In this document: one piece after another, positions 18,829-27,529 of the stretch
Layout of the letters: every line of letters begins with the position of its first letter
Position numbering within the stretch: the stretch's first letter is position 1
Origin: an uncultured Lachnospiraceae bacterium
Lineage (GTDB): Bacteria > Bacillota > Clostridia > Lachnospirales > Lachnospiraceae
Length of the DNA: 64,000 nucleotides
Assembly (NCBI GenBank): GCA_946566685.1
Contig: CAMNXA010000010.1
Span: forward strand, 34,504 to 98,503
Reading direction: 5' to 3'
Position numbers and translations under genes: made by a program
The notes under the pieces: model-generated
The model's database searches: none
Seen by the model: only the letters and a program-made list of their open reading frames with translations
Told to the model about the DNA's origin: nothing

Positions 18829-18881
18829 AAAGTAAATTTGCTTCGCAAATTAACTTTGCGAGGACCGCTCCGCGGCCTCGG
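18829..18881 (+). repeat. Dispersed double-hairpin repeat, copy 2
   Basis: Full-length copy: AAAGTAAATTTGCTTCGCAA, then TTAACTTTGCGAGGACCGC and a CGCGGCCTCGG arm. Both hairpins can form (AATTTGC/GCAAATT and GAGG-CCGC/GCGG-CCTC). Directly downstream of minE. Confidence 0.75.
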
Positions 18882-18906
18882 CATGACAAGGAATTTCCGG
18901 TCATCC

Positions 18907-18940
18907 AATTAACTTTCGAGGACCGTTTCGTGGCCTCGGC
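18907..18940 (+). repeat. Dispersed repeat, copy 2b (second half only)
   Basis: AATTAACTTTCGAGGACC followed by GTTTCGTGGCCTCGGC, matching the second arm of copy 2 lying 26 bp upstream. Located between minE and rodA, 20 bp before the rodA ribosome site. Confidence 0.6.
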
Positions 18941-18966
18941 AGTACGAGAAAAGGAGAAGACGCAGC

Positions 18967-20070
18967 ATGTTAAGGCACTATCACATCAGGGACTATGATT
19001 TTAAACTGATTATCTTCGTAGTGGCGCTTACGGTTATAGGTGTTCTTGCGATTGGCAGTGCACAGGAGTCTTTGCAGTCAAGACAGACTGCGGGAGCTGT
19101 GTTTGGTTTTTTCCTGATGTTGGTTATTTCCCTGTTTGATTATTCCATTATTCTGCGGTTTTATTGGATCATGTATGCGGTTAATATTCTGTTATTGTGG
19201 CTGGTGCAGGCCATTGGTGTGGAAGCGGGCGGCGCCCAGAGATGGCTGAATCTTTTCGGGATTCAGTTTCAACCTTCGGAAACTGCCAAGATATTATTGA
19301 TTTTATTCTTTGCACAGTTTATCATGAAACATAAGGATGAGATGAATTCATTACGGATTGTGGGCGCCTGTGTGCTTTTATTCCTGCCGTCCATTTATCT
19401 GATCTACAAACAGCCGGATATGTCTACTAGTATCATGGTGGTATTGACGTTCTGTGTGCTGCTGTTTGTGGGAGGTATTGGCTGGAAATATATTATTCTG
19501 GCGTTGTCTGTGGCGGTTCCGGCCTTTATCATCCTGCTTACGCTGATTTTGCAGCCGGATCAGGAAATCATAGAGGAGTTTCAGCAAAGACGTATTCTTG
19601 CCTGGCTGTATCCGGAAGAATATGCCACAACAGAGGCTTACCAGCAGACCAATTCTGTTACGGCAATCGGGTCCGGTATGCTTTACGGCAAGGGGTACAA
19701 TACCAATGAGATTACCTCGGTGAAGAACGGAAATTTTATTTCCGAGCCGGAAACAGACTTTATTTACGCGGTCATAGGGGAAGAGTTTGGATTTGTGGGC
19801 GGCTGTGCTGTAATTGTGTTATTGATTTTAATCTCGTTTGAATGTATTATGGTAGCTAGGAGAGCAAAAGATTTAGCCGGTACGATTATTGCCGCCGGGG
19901 TAGCGGCATTGATCGGCTTTCAGGGGATGTTAAATATCGCTGTGGCCACTGGTGCAAGTCCCAACACGGGTATTCCGCTTCCGTTTGTCAGTTATGGGCT
20001 GACTTCGCTTGTGAGTCTGTATATCGGAGTGGGATTTGTAATGAATGTACGGCTTCAATGCAAAAAATGA
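18967..20070 (+). CDS. rodA: RodA/FtsW/SpoVE (SEDS) peptidoglycan polymerase
   Basis: A 367-residue SEDS glycosyltransferase with about ten membrane helices. Seen: GAQRWLNLFGIQFQPSE, in which the RW and QPSE positions are conserved, KQPDMSTSI, EPETDFIYAVIGEEFGF and the C-terminal PLPFVSYGLTS. It polymerises glycan strands with PBP2. Proximity to mreBCD and PBP2 favours RodA over FtsW. AAAGGAGAAG ribosome site. Confidence 0.93.
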   Translation: MLRHYHIRDYDFKLIIFVVALTVIGVLAIGSAQESLQSRQTAGAVFGFFLMLVISLFDYSIILRFYWIMYAVNILLLWLVQAIGVEAGGAQRWLNLFGIQFQPSETAKILLILFFAQFIMKHKDEMNSLRIVGACVLLFLPSIYLIYKQPDMSTSIMVVLTFCVLLFVGGIGWKYIILALSVAVPAFIILLTLILQPDQEIIEEFQQRRILAWLYPEEYATTEAYQQTNSVTAIGSGMLYGKGYNTNEITSVKNGNFISEPETDFIYAVIGEEFGFVGGCAVIVLLILISFECIMVARRAKDLAGTIIAAGVAALIGFQGMLNIAVATGASPNTGIPLPFVSYGLTSLVSLYIGVGFVMNVRLQCKK

Positions 20071-20083
20071 CAGGGGTGTTTCT

Positions 20084-20479
20084 ATGAATATCGCATTAAT
20101 CGCACATGATGCAAAGAAAAAACTGATGCAGAATTTCTGTATCGCTTATCGAGGGATTCTGAGCAAGAATGAACTCTATGCGACCGGAACCACAGGCCGG
20201 TTGATTGAGGAAGTGACAAACTTAACGATCCATAAATATCTGGCGGGTCATCTGGGAGGCGCGCAGCAGATTGGCGCCCAGATTGAGCATAATCAGATCG
20301 ATCTGGTGATTTTTCTGCGTGATCCGCTGTATCCGAAATCCCATGAACCGGATGTCAATAATGTAGTGATGTTGTGTGACAGGCACAACATTCCTTTGGC
20401 AACGAATCTGGCATCGGCGGAACTGTTGATCAAATCACTCGACAGAGGAGACCTTGAGTGGCGTGAAATGTACAAATAG
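20084..20479 (+). CDS. mgsA: Methylglyoxal synthase
   Basis: A 131-residue enzyme converting dihydroxyacetone phosphate to methylglyoxal and phosphate, a bypass of lower glycolysis. Seen: ALIAHDAKK at the N-terminus (conserved His/Asp), ATGTTGRLI, HLGGAQQIGAQI and VIFLRDPL carrying the catalytic aspartate region. Start set at 20084 after AGGGGTG; the in-frame upstream ATG would add 13 residues. Overlaps the next gene by 26 bp. Confidence 0.95.
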   Translation: MNIALIAHDAKKKLMQNFCIAYRGILSKNELYATGTTGRLIEEVTNLTIHKYLAGHLGGAQQIGAQIEHNQIDLVIFLRDPLYPKSHEPDVNNVVMLCDRHNIPLATNLASAELLIKSLDRGDLEWREMYK

Positions 20480-21449
20480 GAAGAACAAACTGAAGATAAG
20501 CGCTGTGCTTGCGGCAGTCATGATCTGTATGACAGGATGTGGCAGTACGAAGTATGATATGCCCTATTCGGCTCAGAGCAGTGTCAGCAGTTATCAGCTT
20601 TTAAACGTGGCCAATCAGGAGACGATAGAGCCTTTTGCGGCCAATTTGTGCGTGGCAGCCAAGGATATCCCGGCATCCGGGATTAATCTGTCAGAGGTGG
20701 GAGCAGCAGCACTTTTTGATTCCAAGAATCTGGAAACCCTCTATGCCAAAAATGTGAATAATCAGATGAACCCGGCCAGTCTGACCAAAGTGATGACGGC
20801 TCTGGTGGCGCTGAAATACGGTAAACCAGATGATGTATATGTGGCCTCGGAAAATGTGAAGATTACGGAATCGGGTGCGGTGTTATGCGGCCTGAAGCCG
20901 GGGGATAAAATGACACTGGATCAGGCGCTCCATATCCTGCTTATGTATTCGGCCAACGATGTTGCTGTTTTGATCGCAGAGGGAGTTACAGGCGGATCCG
21001 TGGAAGACTTTGTGGCCTTGATGAATCAGGAAGCGCAGAAAATCGGTGCCACCAACTGTCAGTTCATGAATCCCAACGGATTGACGCAGGAGGGGCATTA
21101 TGTCACGGCCTATGATCTGTATCTGATCTTTCAGGAAGCATTGAAATATGAGCTGTTTAATGAGATTATACAGACCAGTTCTTATACAACGGTGTACATG
21201 GATGGCAATGGGGCGGACAAGTCTATAGAGATAGAGAATTCCAATCTGTACCTCAGGGGCGTCTACGATATGCCGCCAAATGTGACTGTGGTGGGTGGTA
21301 AGACAGGCACCACCAATGCGGCGGGACATTGCCTGATTCTGCTTGCCAGAAGCAGCAGCGGCACGCCTTATATATCTGTTATTCTAAAGGATGATTCCAG
21401 GGAAAAGCTGTATGCGGATATGAGTGATCTTCTGGGAATCGCCAAATAA
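20454..21449 (+). CDS. dacA: D-alanyl-D-alanine carboxypeptidase (S11), lipoprotein
   Basis: A 331-residue DD-carboxypeptidase (PBP5 family) that trims pentapeptide side chains. A basic N-terminus and hydrophobic segment end in a lipobox (MICMTGC, C29), so it is probably a lipid-anchored form. Active site: SLTK in PASLTKVMT, SAN in MYSANDVA, KTG in GGKTGTTNAAG. Start TTG 20454 lies only 3 bp from AGAGGAG, so GTG at 20463 is a plausible alternative. The C-terminal PBP5 beta domain seen in longer homologues is absent. Confidence 0.9.
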   Translation: MSGVKCTNRKNKLKISAVLAAVMICMTGCGSTKYDMPYSAQSSVSSYQLLNVANQETIEPFAANLCVAAKDIPASGINLSEVGAAALFDSKNLETLYAKNVNNQMNPASLTKVMTALVALKYGKPDDVYVASENVKITESGAVLCGLKPGDKMTLDQALHILLMYSANDVAVLIAEGVTGGSVEDFVALMNQEAQKIGATNCQFMNPNGLTQEGHYVTAYDLYLIFQEALKYELFNEIIQTSSYTTVYMDGNGADKSIEIENSNLYLRGVYDMPPNVTVVGGKTGTTNAAGHCLILLARSSSGTPYISVILKDDSREKLYADMSDLLGIAK

Positions 21450-21471
21450 AGTGTTGAATGAACTTTTCTAG

Positions 21472-21500
21472 TTGTTTTTTTGGCAGGTTTCCCTTATAAT
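21472..21500 (+). promoter_or_regulatory. Candidate sigma-A promoter
   Basis: TTGTTT at 21472-21477 and a perfect TATAAT at 21495-21500 with a 17-bp spacer, 62 bp before the P-loop gene at 21563. Separates this gene from the dacA operon. Confidence 0.7.
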
Positions 21501-21562
21501 AATGGGTAGATGGAGTAAATCGTACAGACTATATAAATATCTTACTTTAGGAGGGTTTTACC

Positions 21563-21982
21563 ATGGTTCAATTCATTGTAGGCAATAAGGGAAAAGGAAA
21601 GACCAAGCATCTACTTGATAAAGTAAATACGGAGATAAAAGAAGCACAGGGTAATGTGGTATATTTAGATAAGAGCACCAAGCATATGTTTGAACTGAAC
21701 AATAAGATCAGACTGATTGATGTGCCGGAGTATCTGGTTACAAACAGTGATGAGTTTATCGGGTTTATCTGTGGAATCATTTCACAGGATCATGATCTGC
21801 AACAGATGTATTTCGACAGCTTTTTGAAGATTGCCTGTCTGGAGGCGGAAAATCTTGACAGAGAGATTGCCAAGATTGAGAAAATCAGCGAAAAATTCCA
21901 TGTAGATTTTGTGATAAGTATATCTTTGGATGAGAGTGAGCTGCCGGAAAGTGTTCGCTCTAAGATTATCGTTTCTTTATAG
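21563..21982 (+). CDS. Small P-loop protein of unknown function
   Basis: A 139-residue protein. MVQFIVGNKGKGKTKHL gives a Walker A sequence (G-NKGK-GKT) at residues 7-14, right at the N-terminus. Beyond this I see an IRLIDVPEYL strand, an acidic helical middle (LEAENLDREIAKIEKISEKF) and VDFVISISLDESELPESV. It is much shorter than a normal P-loop NTPase, with no obvious Walker B beyond LIDVP. Homologues are sometimes labelled PilT-like, but no pilus motor domain is present. Strong AGGAGGG ribosome site and its own promoter. Neighbours concern wall synthesis and division. Confidence 0.8.
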   Translation: MVQFIVGNKGKGKTKHLLDKVNTEIKEAQGNVVYLDKSTKHMFELNNKIRLIDVPEYLVTNSDEFIGFICGIISQDHDLQQMYFDSFLKIACLEAENLDREIAKIEKISEKFHVDFVISISLDESELPESVRSKIIVSL

Positions 21983-22069
21983 GCAAATATACATATTCAA
22001 ATGGAAATTCCATAAATGCCCCGTAGCTTGCTGCGGGGTATTATCATGAGAGAAGGAGACTGACTGTAA

Positions 22070-23482
22070 GTGGCTGACGATCGCAACAAGATAGCTAAAT
22101 ATAGAAGGCCGATCAATTTAAACATCGGTATGGTGATCTTTGCCGTGATTTTTATCTATGTAGTGATCTGCGTTGTCATGTACTTTAGGACAGATCATAT
22201 CGTGGGATACAGCGTTATGGAAGGATCCCTTACTTCCAATAATATTTACAAAGGGATCGCCCTGCGGGAGGAAGAGGTTGTGACCAGCCAGGATGCGGGG
22301 TATATCAACTACTTCGCGAGAGAAGGAGAGCGAGTTGCGGCCAGAAACCTGGTCTATACGATTGATGAGACCGGCAGGCTTGCCGATTATATCAAGGCTG
22401 GCGAGAGTGGAGAAAATACTTTATCAGAATCAGATCTGGCTGAACTGAAGACGGAGATTACTTCGTTTACAAATCGTTTTGACTGTAGACAGTTTGGGGA
22501 AGTCTATAATTTCAAGCACAATGTAGAAGGAACCGTCATAAAGCTTGCCAATTATAATATTTTGGAAAATGCAGATGCCTTAAACGATGCTTCCGGCACT
22601 GCTTTGATCAATTACCGCTATGCGGACAAAAGCGGCATCGCGGTGTTTGCCACGGACGGTTATGAGGATCTGACTTTGCAGGATATGAAGGCAGAGTACT
22701 TTGATGAGGAGAAATATGAGAAAAAATATCTGGTGAACAATGATCTGGTAGCGGCTGGAGACCCGGTCTATAAACTTTGCAAGAGTGAGGACTGGTCCAT
22801 TGTGATTCAGGCAGAGAGAGAACTTTTGGATGTTCTGGAGAAGAAACGGCAGGATGGTAAGGATGTATATGTGGAGGTGCGGTTTTTAAAGAATCAGTAT
22901 ACTGCCTGGGGCAAGGTGGATATCTTTACGAATGAAGTGGGAGACAACTTCGTTTCGCTCACCTTTACCAATTCCATGATCACGTTCTGTACAGATCGGT
23001 TTATCGATATTGAACTTCTCCTGGAGGATGAAAAAGGGCTTAAGATCCCCAATACTTCGATTGTGCAGAAAGAGTTCTTTATCGTGCCCAAATCTTATGT
23101 GACAAAGGGTGGTAAGCGCGGTGAGTATGGCGTCCTGCTGGAGACCTATGACGATGAGGGTAATGCGATCACACAGTTTATAGAGACGCCGATCTATCAT
23201 GAGACTGAGACAGACTATTATCTGGATGATACCGTCCTGCGGGCAGGCAATTACATCATCAAGCCGGAATCAACGGAGAAGTTTGCCGTCAGCTATACGG
23301 GCACTCTGACCGGTGTGTATAATATCAATAAAGGATATGCGGATTTTAAAGAGATCAGTATCCTGTATAACAATGACGAGTACTCAGTGGTGAAATCCAA
23401 TACGATGTATGGCCTGAATGTGTACGATTATATTGTGCTGGATGCTTCCATGGTGGGGGATAATGAGTTTATATATGATTAA
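22070..23482 (+). CDS. HlyD-like membrane protein of the sepF cluster
   Basis: A 470-residue protein with one N-terminal membrane helix (about residues 20-40). A large extracytoplasmic part shows barrel-sandwich features of membrane fusion adaptors: DAGYINYFAREGERV near residue 80 and GDPVYKLCKSEDW near 230. A long acidic helical segment lies between. No ABC or RND partner is nearby. It starts with GTG after AGAAGGAG and overlaps yggS. From position I infer a role in envelope or division rather than drug export. Confidence 0.75.
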   Translation: MADDRNKIAKYRRPINLNIGMVIFAVIFIYVVICVVMYFRTDHIVGYSVMEGSLTSNNIYKGIALREEEVVTSQDAGYINYFAREGERVAARNLVYTIDETGRLADYIKAGESGENTLSESDLAELKTEITSFTNRFDCRQFGEVYNFKHNVEGTVIKLANYNILENADALNDASGTALINYRYADKSGIAVFATDGYEDLTLQDMKAEYFDEEKYEKKYLVNNDLVAAGDPVYKLCKSEDWSIVIQAERELLDVLEKKRQDGKDVYVEVRFLKNQYTAWGKVDIFTNEVGDNFVSLTFTNSMITFCTDRFIDIELLLEDEKGLKIPNTSIVQKEFFIVPKSYVTKGGKRGEYGVLLETYDDEGNAITQFIETPIYHETETDYYLDDTVLRAGNYIIKPESTEKFAVSYTGTLTGVYNINKGYADFKEISILYNNDEYSVVKSNTMYGLNVYDYIVLDASMVGDNEFIYD

Positions 23483-24170
23483 AGAAAATCTTGACAATGT
23501 AAAACAGAATATGGAGAAAGCCTGTGGTTTATGTGGCCGCGCCGCAGAGTCCGTTAAATTGATTGCGGTGAGCAAGACCAAACCCGTGGAGGATATTGAA
23601 CAGGCTTATGCTTATGGCTGCCGGGACTTTGGGGAAAACAAGGTGCAGGAACTTGTGGATAAATATGAGAAAATGCCGAAGGATATCAGATGGCATATGA
23701 TCGGACATTTGCAGCGCAATAAGGTGAAATATATTGTGGATAAAGTCTATCTGATCCACAGTGTGGATTCTGTACGGCTGGCGGAGGAGATCAGCAAAGA
23801 AGCGGTTAAGAAAAATCTGACAGTCTTCGTCCTGGTGGAAGTCAATGTGGCCGGGGAAGAGAGTAAATTTGGCACATCTTCCGAGGAGGCGCTGCATATG
23901 GTGGAAGAAATCGCCAAATTGCCCGGAATCCGTGTGAAGGGGCTGATGACAATCGCGCCTTTTGTTGAAAATGCAGAGGAAAACAGACTATACTTTGCAA
24001 AATTAAAACAAATTTATGTTGACATAATACAAAAAAACATTGATAATGTTTGTATGGAAGAACTTTCTATGGGAATGACCGGAGACTATGAAGTTGCAAT
24101 AACAGAAGGCGCTACATATGTCAGGGTCGGTACAGGCATATTTGGAGAAAGACATTATAACACGGTTTAG
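23463..24170 (+). CDS. yggS: YggS family PLP homeostasis protein
   Basis: A 235-residue single-domain PLP-binding protein (YlmE/PLPBP). Seen: the cofactor lysine in LIAVSKTKP, FGENKVQEL, the WHMIGHLQRNK block, and MGMTGDYEVAITEGATYVRVG binding the phosphate. It buffers PLP and affects amino acid and vitamin B6 balance. The upstream open frame overlaps the HlyD-like gene; ATG 23463 and ATG 23475 are both possible. In Firmicutes it sits directly upstream of sepF, as here. Confidence 0.93.
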   Translation: MSLYMIKENLDNVKQNMEKACGLCGRAAESVKLIAVSKTKPVEDIEQAYAYGCRDFGENKVQELVDKYEKMPKDIRWHMIGHLQRNKVKYIVDKVYLIHSVDSVRLAEEISKEAVKKNLTVFVLVEVNVAGEESKFGTSSEEALHMVEEIAKLPGIRVKGLMTIAPFVENAEENRLYFAKLKQIYVDIIQKNIDNVCMEELSMGMTGDYEVAITEGATYVRVGTGIFGERHYNTV

Positions 24171-24223
24171 TATACATAAGTTGAGAAAGAATAATAAGTC
24201 TGACAGACATGGAGGATGCAGTA

Positions 24224-24724
24224 ATGAGTGTAATGGATAAGTTTTTAAATGCCATGAAACTGAACGATGAAGAGGATGATGGGTACTATGATGATGACTT
24301 TTATGACGATGATCCGGAACCGTTAAAAAAGCCGAGTCAGATGAAAGATAGCGCTTCTATGGAGGATGACAAGGGGATTCGCAAGGCATCTCCGAAAGTA
24401 ACACCGATGCCCAAGAGCAAAAAGATGACAGGTAACGGCATGGAGGTCTGTGTGATCAAACCGACAACGGTGGAGGATGCCAGGGAGATTACGGAGACAT
24501 TGTTGGCGAACCGGACAGTGGTCTTAAATCTGGAAGGTCTGGATGTGGATATTGCCCAAAGGATTATTGATTTTACTTCTGGTTCCTGTTTCGCAATGTC
24601 GGGAAATCTGCAAAAGATTTCTCATTATATTTTTATCATCACACCGGCAAGTGTAGATATTTCCGGAGACTTCCAGGAGATATTATCCGGTTCTTTCGAT
24701 GTACCGATTGACAATGGATTTTGA
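24224..24724 (+). CDS. sepF: Cell division protein SepF
   Basis: A 166-residue FtsZ-binding membrane anchor. N-terminal membrane-targeting helix MSVMDKFLNAMKL, then a long acidic and proline-containing linker, then the SepF core (VVLNLEGLDVDIAQRIIDF, GSCFAMSGNLQKIS, YIFIITPASVDISG). The start is set at ATG 24224, 8 bp after GGAGG, not at the in-frame ATG inside the ribosome site. A terminator follows the gene. Confidence 0.94.
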   Translation: MSVMDKFLNAMKLNDEEDDGYYDDDFYDDDPEPLKKPSQMKDSASMEDDKGIRKASPKVTPMPKSKKMTGNGMEVCVIKPTTVEDAREITETLLANRTVVLNLEGLDVDIAQRIIDFTSGSCFAMSGNLQKISHYIFIITPASVDISGDFQEILSGSFDVPIDNGF

Positions 24725-24777
24725 TAGGGGATACCGGTGATGACAGGAGTTATATAAGAAAGATACGATATTTTAAT

Positions 24778-24816
24778 CAGACTTCCTGGCAGTTCATGTC
24801 AGGAAGTCTGTTCTTG
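24778..24816 (+). terminator. Intrinsic terminator after sepF
   Basis: CAGACTTCCTG at 24778-24788 pairs perfectly with CAGGAAGTCTG at 24800-24810, 11-bp stem with an 11-nt loop, followed by TTCTTGATT. Confidence 0.8.
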
Positions 24817-24852
24817 ATTATACAGGAAAACAAGGGAAGGCGGGCATGAAAG

Positions 24853-25962
24853 ATGGCTAATCGAATGACAATTAATTATGAGAAAAAACCATGTTATGAT
24901 ATTGTTTTTACAAAGGATTTTGATCTGCTTTTGGATGAGTTACTGGCTTTTGACGTAGAGAACAGAAGAGTGGCGGTGATTGCGGACACCAATACGGCTG
25001 CGTTATTTGGGGAAATGGTAAAAGGCATATTGGAGGGGCATTGCCGGAAGGTGATCCTTCATGTATTCCCGGCAGGGGAAGCGAATAAGACACTGGATAC
25101 CGTGAAAGAAATATATAAGAAGCTGATTGAGGAACAGTTTGACCGCAAAGACCTTCTGATCGCGCTTGGCGGCGGGGTGGTGGGTGATATCACCGGTTAT
25201 GCGGCGGCTACTTATCTAAGGGGCGTTGATTTTATACAGATTCCCACCACATTGATCGCCCAGTCAGACAGCAGCATTGGCGGTAAGACAGGGGTGGATT
25301 TTGACGGTTATAAGAATATGGTGGGTGCGTTCTACATGCCCAAACTGGTCTATATGAATATCGGCGCTTTAAAGGAACTGGATGACAGGCAGTTCTATGC
25401 GGGATTTGCCGAGGTGATGAAGCATGGGCTGATTAAGGATGCTGCCTTTTATGAATGGCTGCTGGACAATATGTATGAGATTCACGACAGAGATCTGGAA
25501 ATCCTGGAAGAGATGGTCATGAGAAGCTGTAGTGTCAAGAAACTTGTGGTGGAGAAGGATCCCACGGAGAAGGGAGACCGGGCGCTGCTTAATTTTGGAC
25601 ATACCATTGGTCACGCCATAGAGAAGGCCATGCATTTTGAGATGCTGCATGGAGAGTGCATATCCTTGGGGATGGTGGCAGCGGCCTATATTTCCTGGAA
25701 ACATAACTGGCTGTCCATGGATGAGTACTTAGAGGTGCGGGATATGTTCGTCCCCTTTCATCTGCCGATCAGCATTGATTCGATTGAACCGGAGGAAATT
25801 GTACGGCTGACCAAATCGGATAAGAAGATGGAAGCCGGGCAGATTAAGTTTGTACTGTTAAAAAAGGTCGGGAAGGCAGTTATTGACAGGAATGTTACGG
25901 AGGAAGAGATTCTGGAGGCTGTCAGGGAAATATATTTTAGTGATGAGGATATGAGGGAATGA
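24853..25962 (+). CDS. aroB: 3-dehydroquinate synthase
   Basis: A 369-residue second enzyme of the shikimate pathway, converting DAHP to 3-dehydroquinate with NAD and a divalent metal. Seen: ALGGGVVGDITGYAAATYLRG, PTTLIAQSDSSIGGKTGVD with the nucleotide and metal residues, the FAEVMKHGLI block, and NFGHTIGHAIEKA with metal-binding histidines. Stop overlaps lspA (ATGA). Other shikimate genes are not in the window. Confidence 0.97.
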   Translation: MANRMTINYEKKPCYDIVFTKDFDLLLDELLAFDVENRRVAVIADTNTAALFGEMVKGILEGHCRKVILHVFPAGEANKTLDTVKEIYKKLIEEQFDRKDLLIALGGGVVGDITGYAAATYLRGVDFIQIPTTLIAQSDSSIGGKTGVDFDGYKNMVGAFYMPKLVYMNIGALKELDDRQFYAGFAEVMKHGLIKDAAFYEWLLDNMYEIHDRDLEILEEMVMRSCSVKKLVVEKDPTEKGDRALLNFGHTIGHAIEKAMHFEMLHGECISLGMVAAAYISWKHNWLSMDEYLEVRDMFVPFHLPISIDSIEPEEIVRLTKSDKKMEAGQIKFVLLKKVGKAVIDRNVTEEEILEAVREIYFSDEDMRE

Positions 25963-26486
25963 GCCTGAAAAAGAAAATCTTTTTATTTCTGGATCTGCTG
26001 GTGATTGCCGGTCTGATCACGCTGGATCAATATACGAAATATCTGGCGGTCATACATTTAAAGGATAAGCCAGCTTATAATATCATAAGTGGCGTACTGG
26101 AATTAAATTACCTGGAGAATCAGGGGGCCGCTTTTGGCATGTTGCCCAACCAGAAGGTTTTCTTCATTTTTGTGGCGATCGTGATCACGAGTGTGGTGGG
26201 TTATGTGCTTTATAAAATGCCGGACAAAAAGAAATACACCAAACTGCACATTTTATTCAGCCTGATCGTGGCAGGGTCGATCGGCAACATGATAGACAGG
26301 ATCCGGTATGATTATGTGGTGGATTTTATTTATTTTGTACGCCTGAATTTTCCGATCTTTAATGTGGCGGATATCTATGTGTCGATCGCCGCTATTTTTC
26401 TGATTGTTTTGCTGTTGTTTGTATATAAGGAAAAGGATTTGTATTTTATCAGCTTTAAGCAGAAGAGATACCGGGAATTTAAATAG
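25959..26486 (+). CDS. lspA: Lipoprotein signal peptidase LspA (copy 1)
   Basis: A 175-residue aspartic peptidase with four membrane helices that cleaves prolipoproteins after lipidation. Seen: LDQYTKYLAV, LENQGAAFGML, the catalytic aspartates in GNMIDRI and FNVADIYVS. Overlaps aroB by 4 bp and is followed after 12 bp by rluD, the classical lspA-rluD order. A second paralogue lies at 49910-50431. Confidence 0.95.
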   Translation: MSLKKKIFLFLDLLVIAGLITLDQYTKYLAVIHLKDKPAYNIISGVLELNYLENQGAAFGMLPNQKVFFIFVAIVITSVVGYVLYKMPDKKKYTKLHILFSLIVAGSIGNMIDRIRYDYVVDFIYFVRLNFPIFNVADIYVSIAAIFLIVLLLFVYKEKDLYFISFKQKRYREFK

Positions 26487-26498
26487 AAAAGAGAATTT

Positions 26499-27407
26499 AT
26501 GGAACAGTTTACTTATCAGATTGGGATTGAGGAAGATGACGAGAGGATTGATAAATGGATCAGCAGTGCACTCACAGATCTTTCCCGTTCCTATATTCAG
26601 AAATGTATCAAAGAGGGGCAGGTTTATGTCAATGATGTCCCCAGAAAAGCCAGCTATCGGCTTAAGGTGGATGATGAGATTGTATTTCGGATCCCGGAAG
26701 CAGTGGAGCCGTCCATCTGTGCGGAGGATATTCCCCTGTCTGTTCTTTATGAGGATGAGGATGTTCTGATCGTGGATAAACCCAAAGGTATGGTGGTACA
26801 TCCGGCGCCAGGGCATTACAGCGGTACTCTGGTCAATGCGGTGCTGTATCACTGTCAGGGACAGCTTTCCGGGATAAACGGCGTCTTAAGGCCAGGTATT
26901 GTACACCGGATTGACCGGGATACTACGGGATCCTTAGTGGTCTGCAAAAACGACCGGTCACACAGGGAGATTGCTGTGCAGTTAAAAGACCATTCTATGA
27001 CCAGAAGCTACCGGGCCATTGTCCATGGTGTGCTGAAGACTGATGAGGGGACGGTGGATGCGCCCATCGGCAGGGATGAGAAAGACCGCAGAAGAATGGC
27101 CATCAACGATAAGAACGGCAAACCGGCTGTTACGCACTATAAGGTGCTGAAACGTTTTCGGGAGTATACTTATATAGAGTGCAGGCTGGAGACCGGCCGC
27201 ACGCACCAGATCCGTGTGCATATGACATCCATCGGGCATCCGCTTTTGGGGGATGAGGTGTATGGAAACCGCAGATCGCCATTTCGGCTGGATGGACAGA
27301 CACTGCATGCATATACGCTTGGTTTTATACATCCGGGCACACAGGAGTATCTGGAAGTGAGTGCACCGCTTCCGGCCTATTTTGAACATTTGCTTGAGAT
27401 TTTATGA
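26499..27407 (+). CDS. rluD: RluA family pseudouridine synthase
   Basis: A 302-residue rRNA or tRNA pseudouridine synthase. N-terminal S4 RNA-binding domain (about residues 12-75, RIDKWISSAL, GQVYVNDV). The catalytic domain has the aspartate motif HRIDRDTTGSLVVCK and the C-terminal TGRTHQIRVHM with GHPLLGDEVYG. Position after lspA is typical of RluD. The site modified cannot be read from sequence. Confidence 0.93.
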   Translation: MEQFTYQIGIEEDDERIDKWISSALTDLSRSYIQKCIKEGQVYVNDVPRKASYRLKVDDEIVFRIPEAVEPSICAEDIPLSVLYEDEDVLIVDKPKGMVVHPAPGHYSGTLVNAVLYHCQGQLSGINGVLRPGIVHRIDRDTTGSLVVCKNDRSHREIAVQLKDHSMTRSYRAIVHGVLKTDEGTVDAPIGRDEKDRRRMAINDKNGKPAVTHYKVLKRFREYTYIECRLETGRTHQIRVHMTSIGHPLLGDEVYGNRRSPFRLDGQTLHAYTLGFIHPGTQEYLEVSAPLPAYFEHLLEIL

Positions 27408-27493
27408 TTCTTTTGTGCTGGGATTTTTCGGCTCAGGAGGGAATAAATATTAAATAATTATTAATTTTTTTTGAAAAATTATAGACAAAACTC

Positions 27494-27522
27494 TTGTCAT
27501 TTACCACTTTTACGCGTATAAT
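27494..27522 (+). promoter_or_regulatory. Promoter of the cstA operon leader
   Basis: TTGTCA at 27494-27499 and TATAAT at 27517-27522 with a 17-bp spacer. About 175 bp of untranslated leader would precede the first gene start at 27704. Confidence 0.75.
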
Positions 27523-27529
27523 TAATTCC

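Noticed and set aside
18829..18940. Repeat units considered as a CRISPR array
   Set aside because: Copies are not evenly spaced, differ in length, lack unique spacers of constant size, and no cas genes are near.
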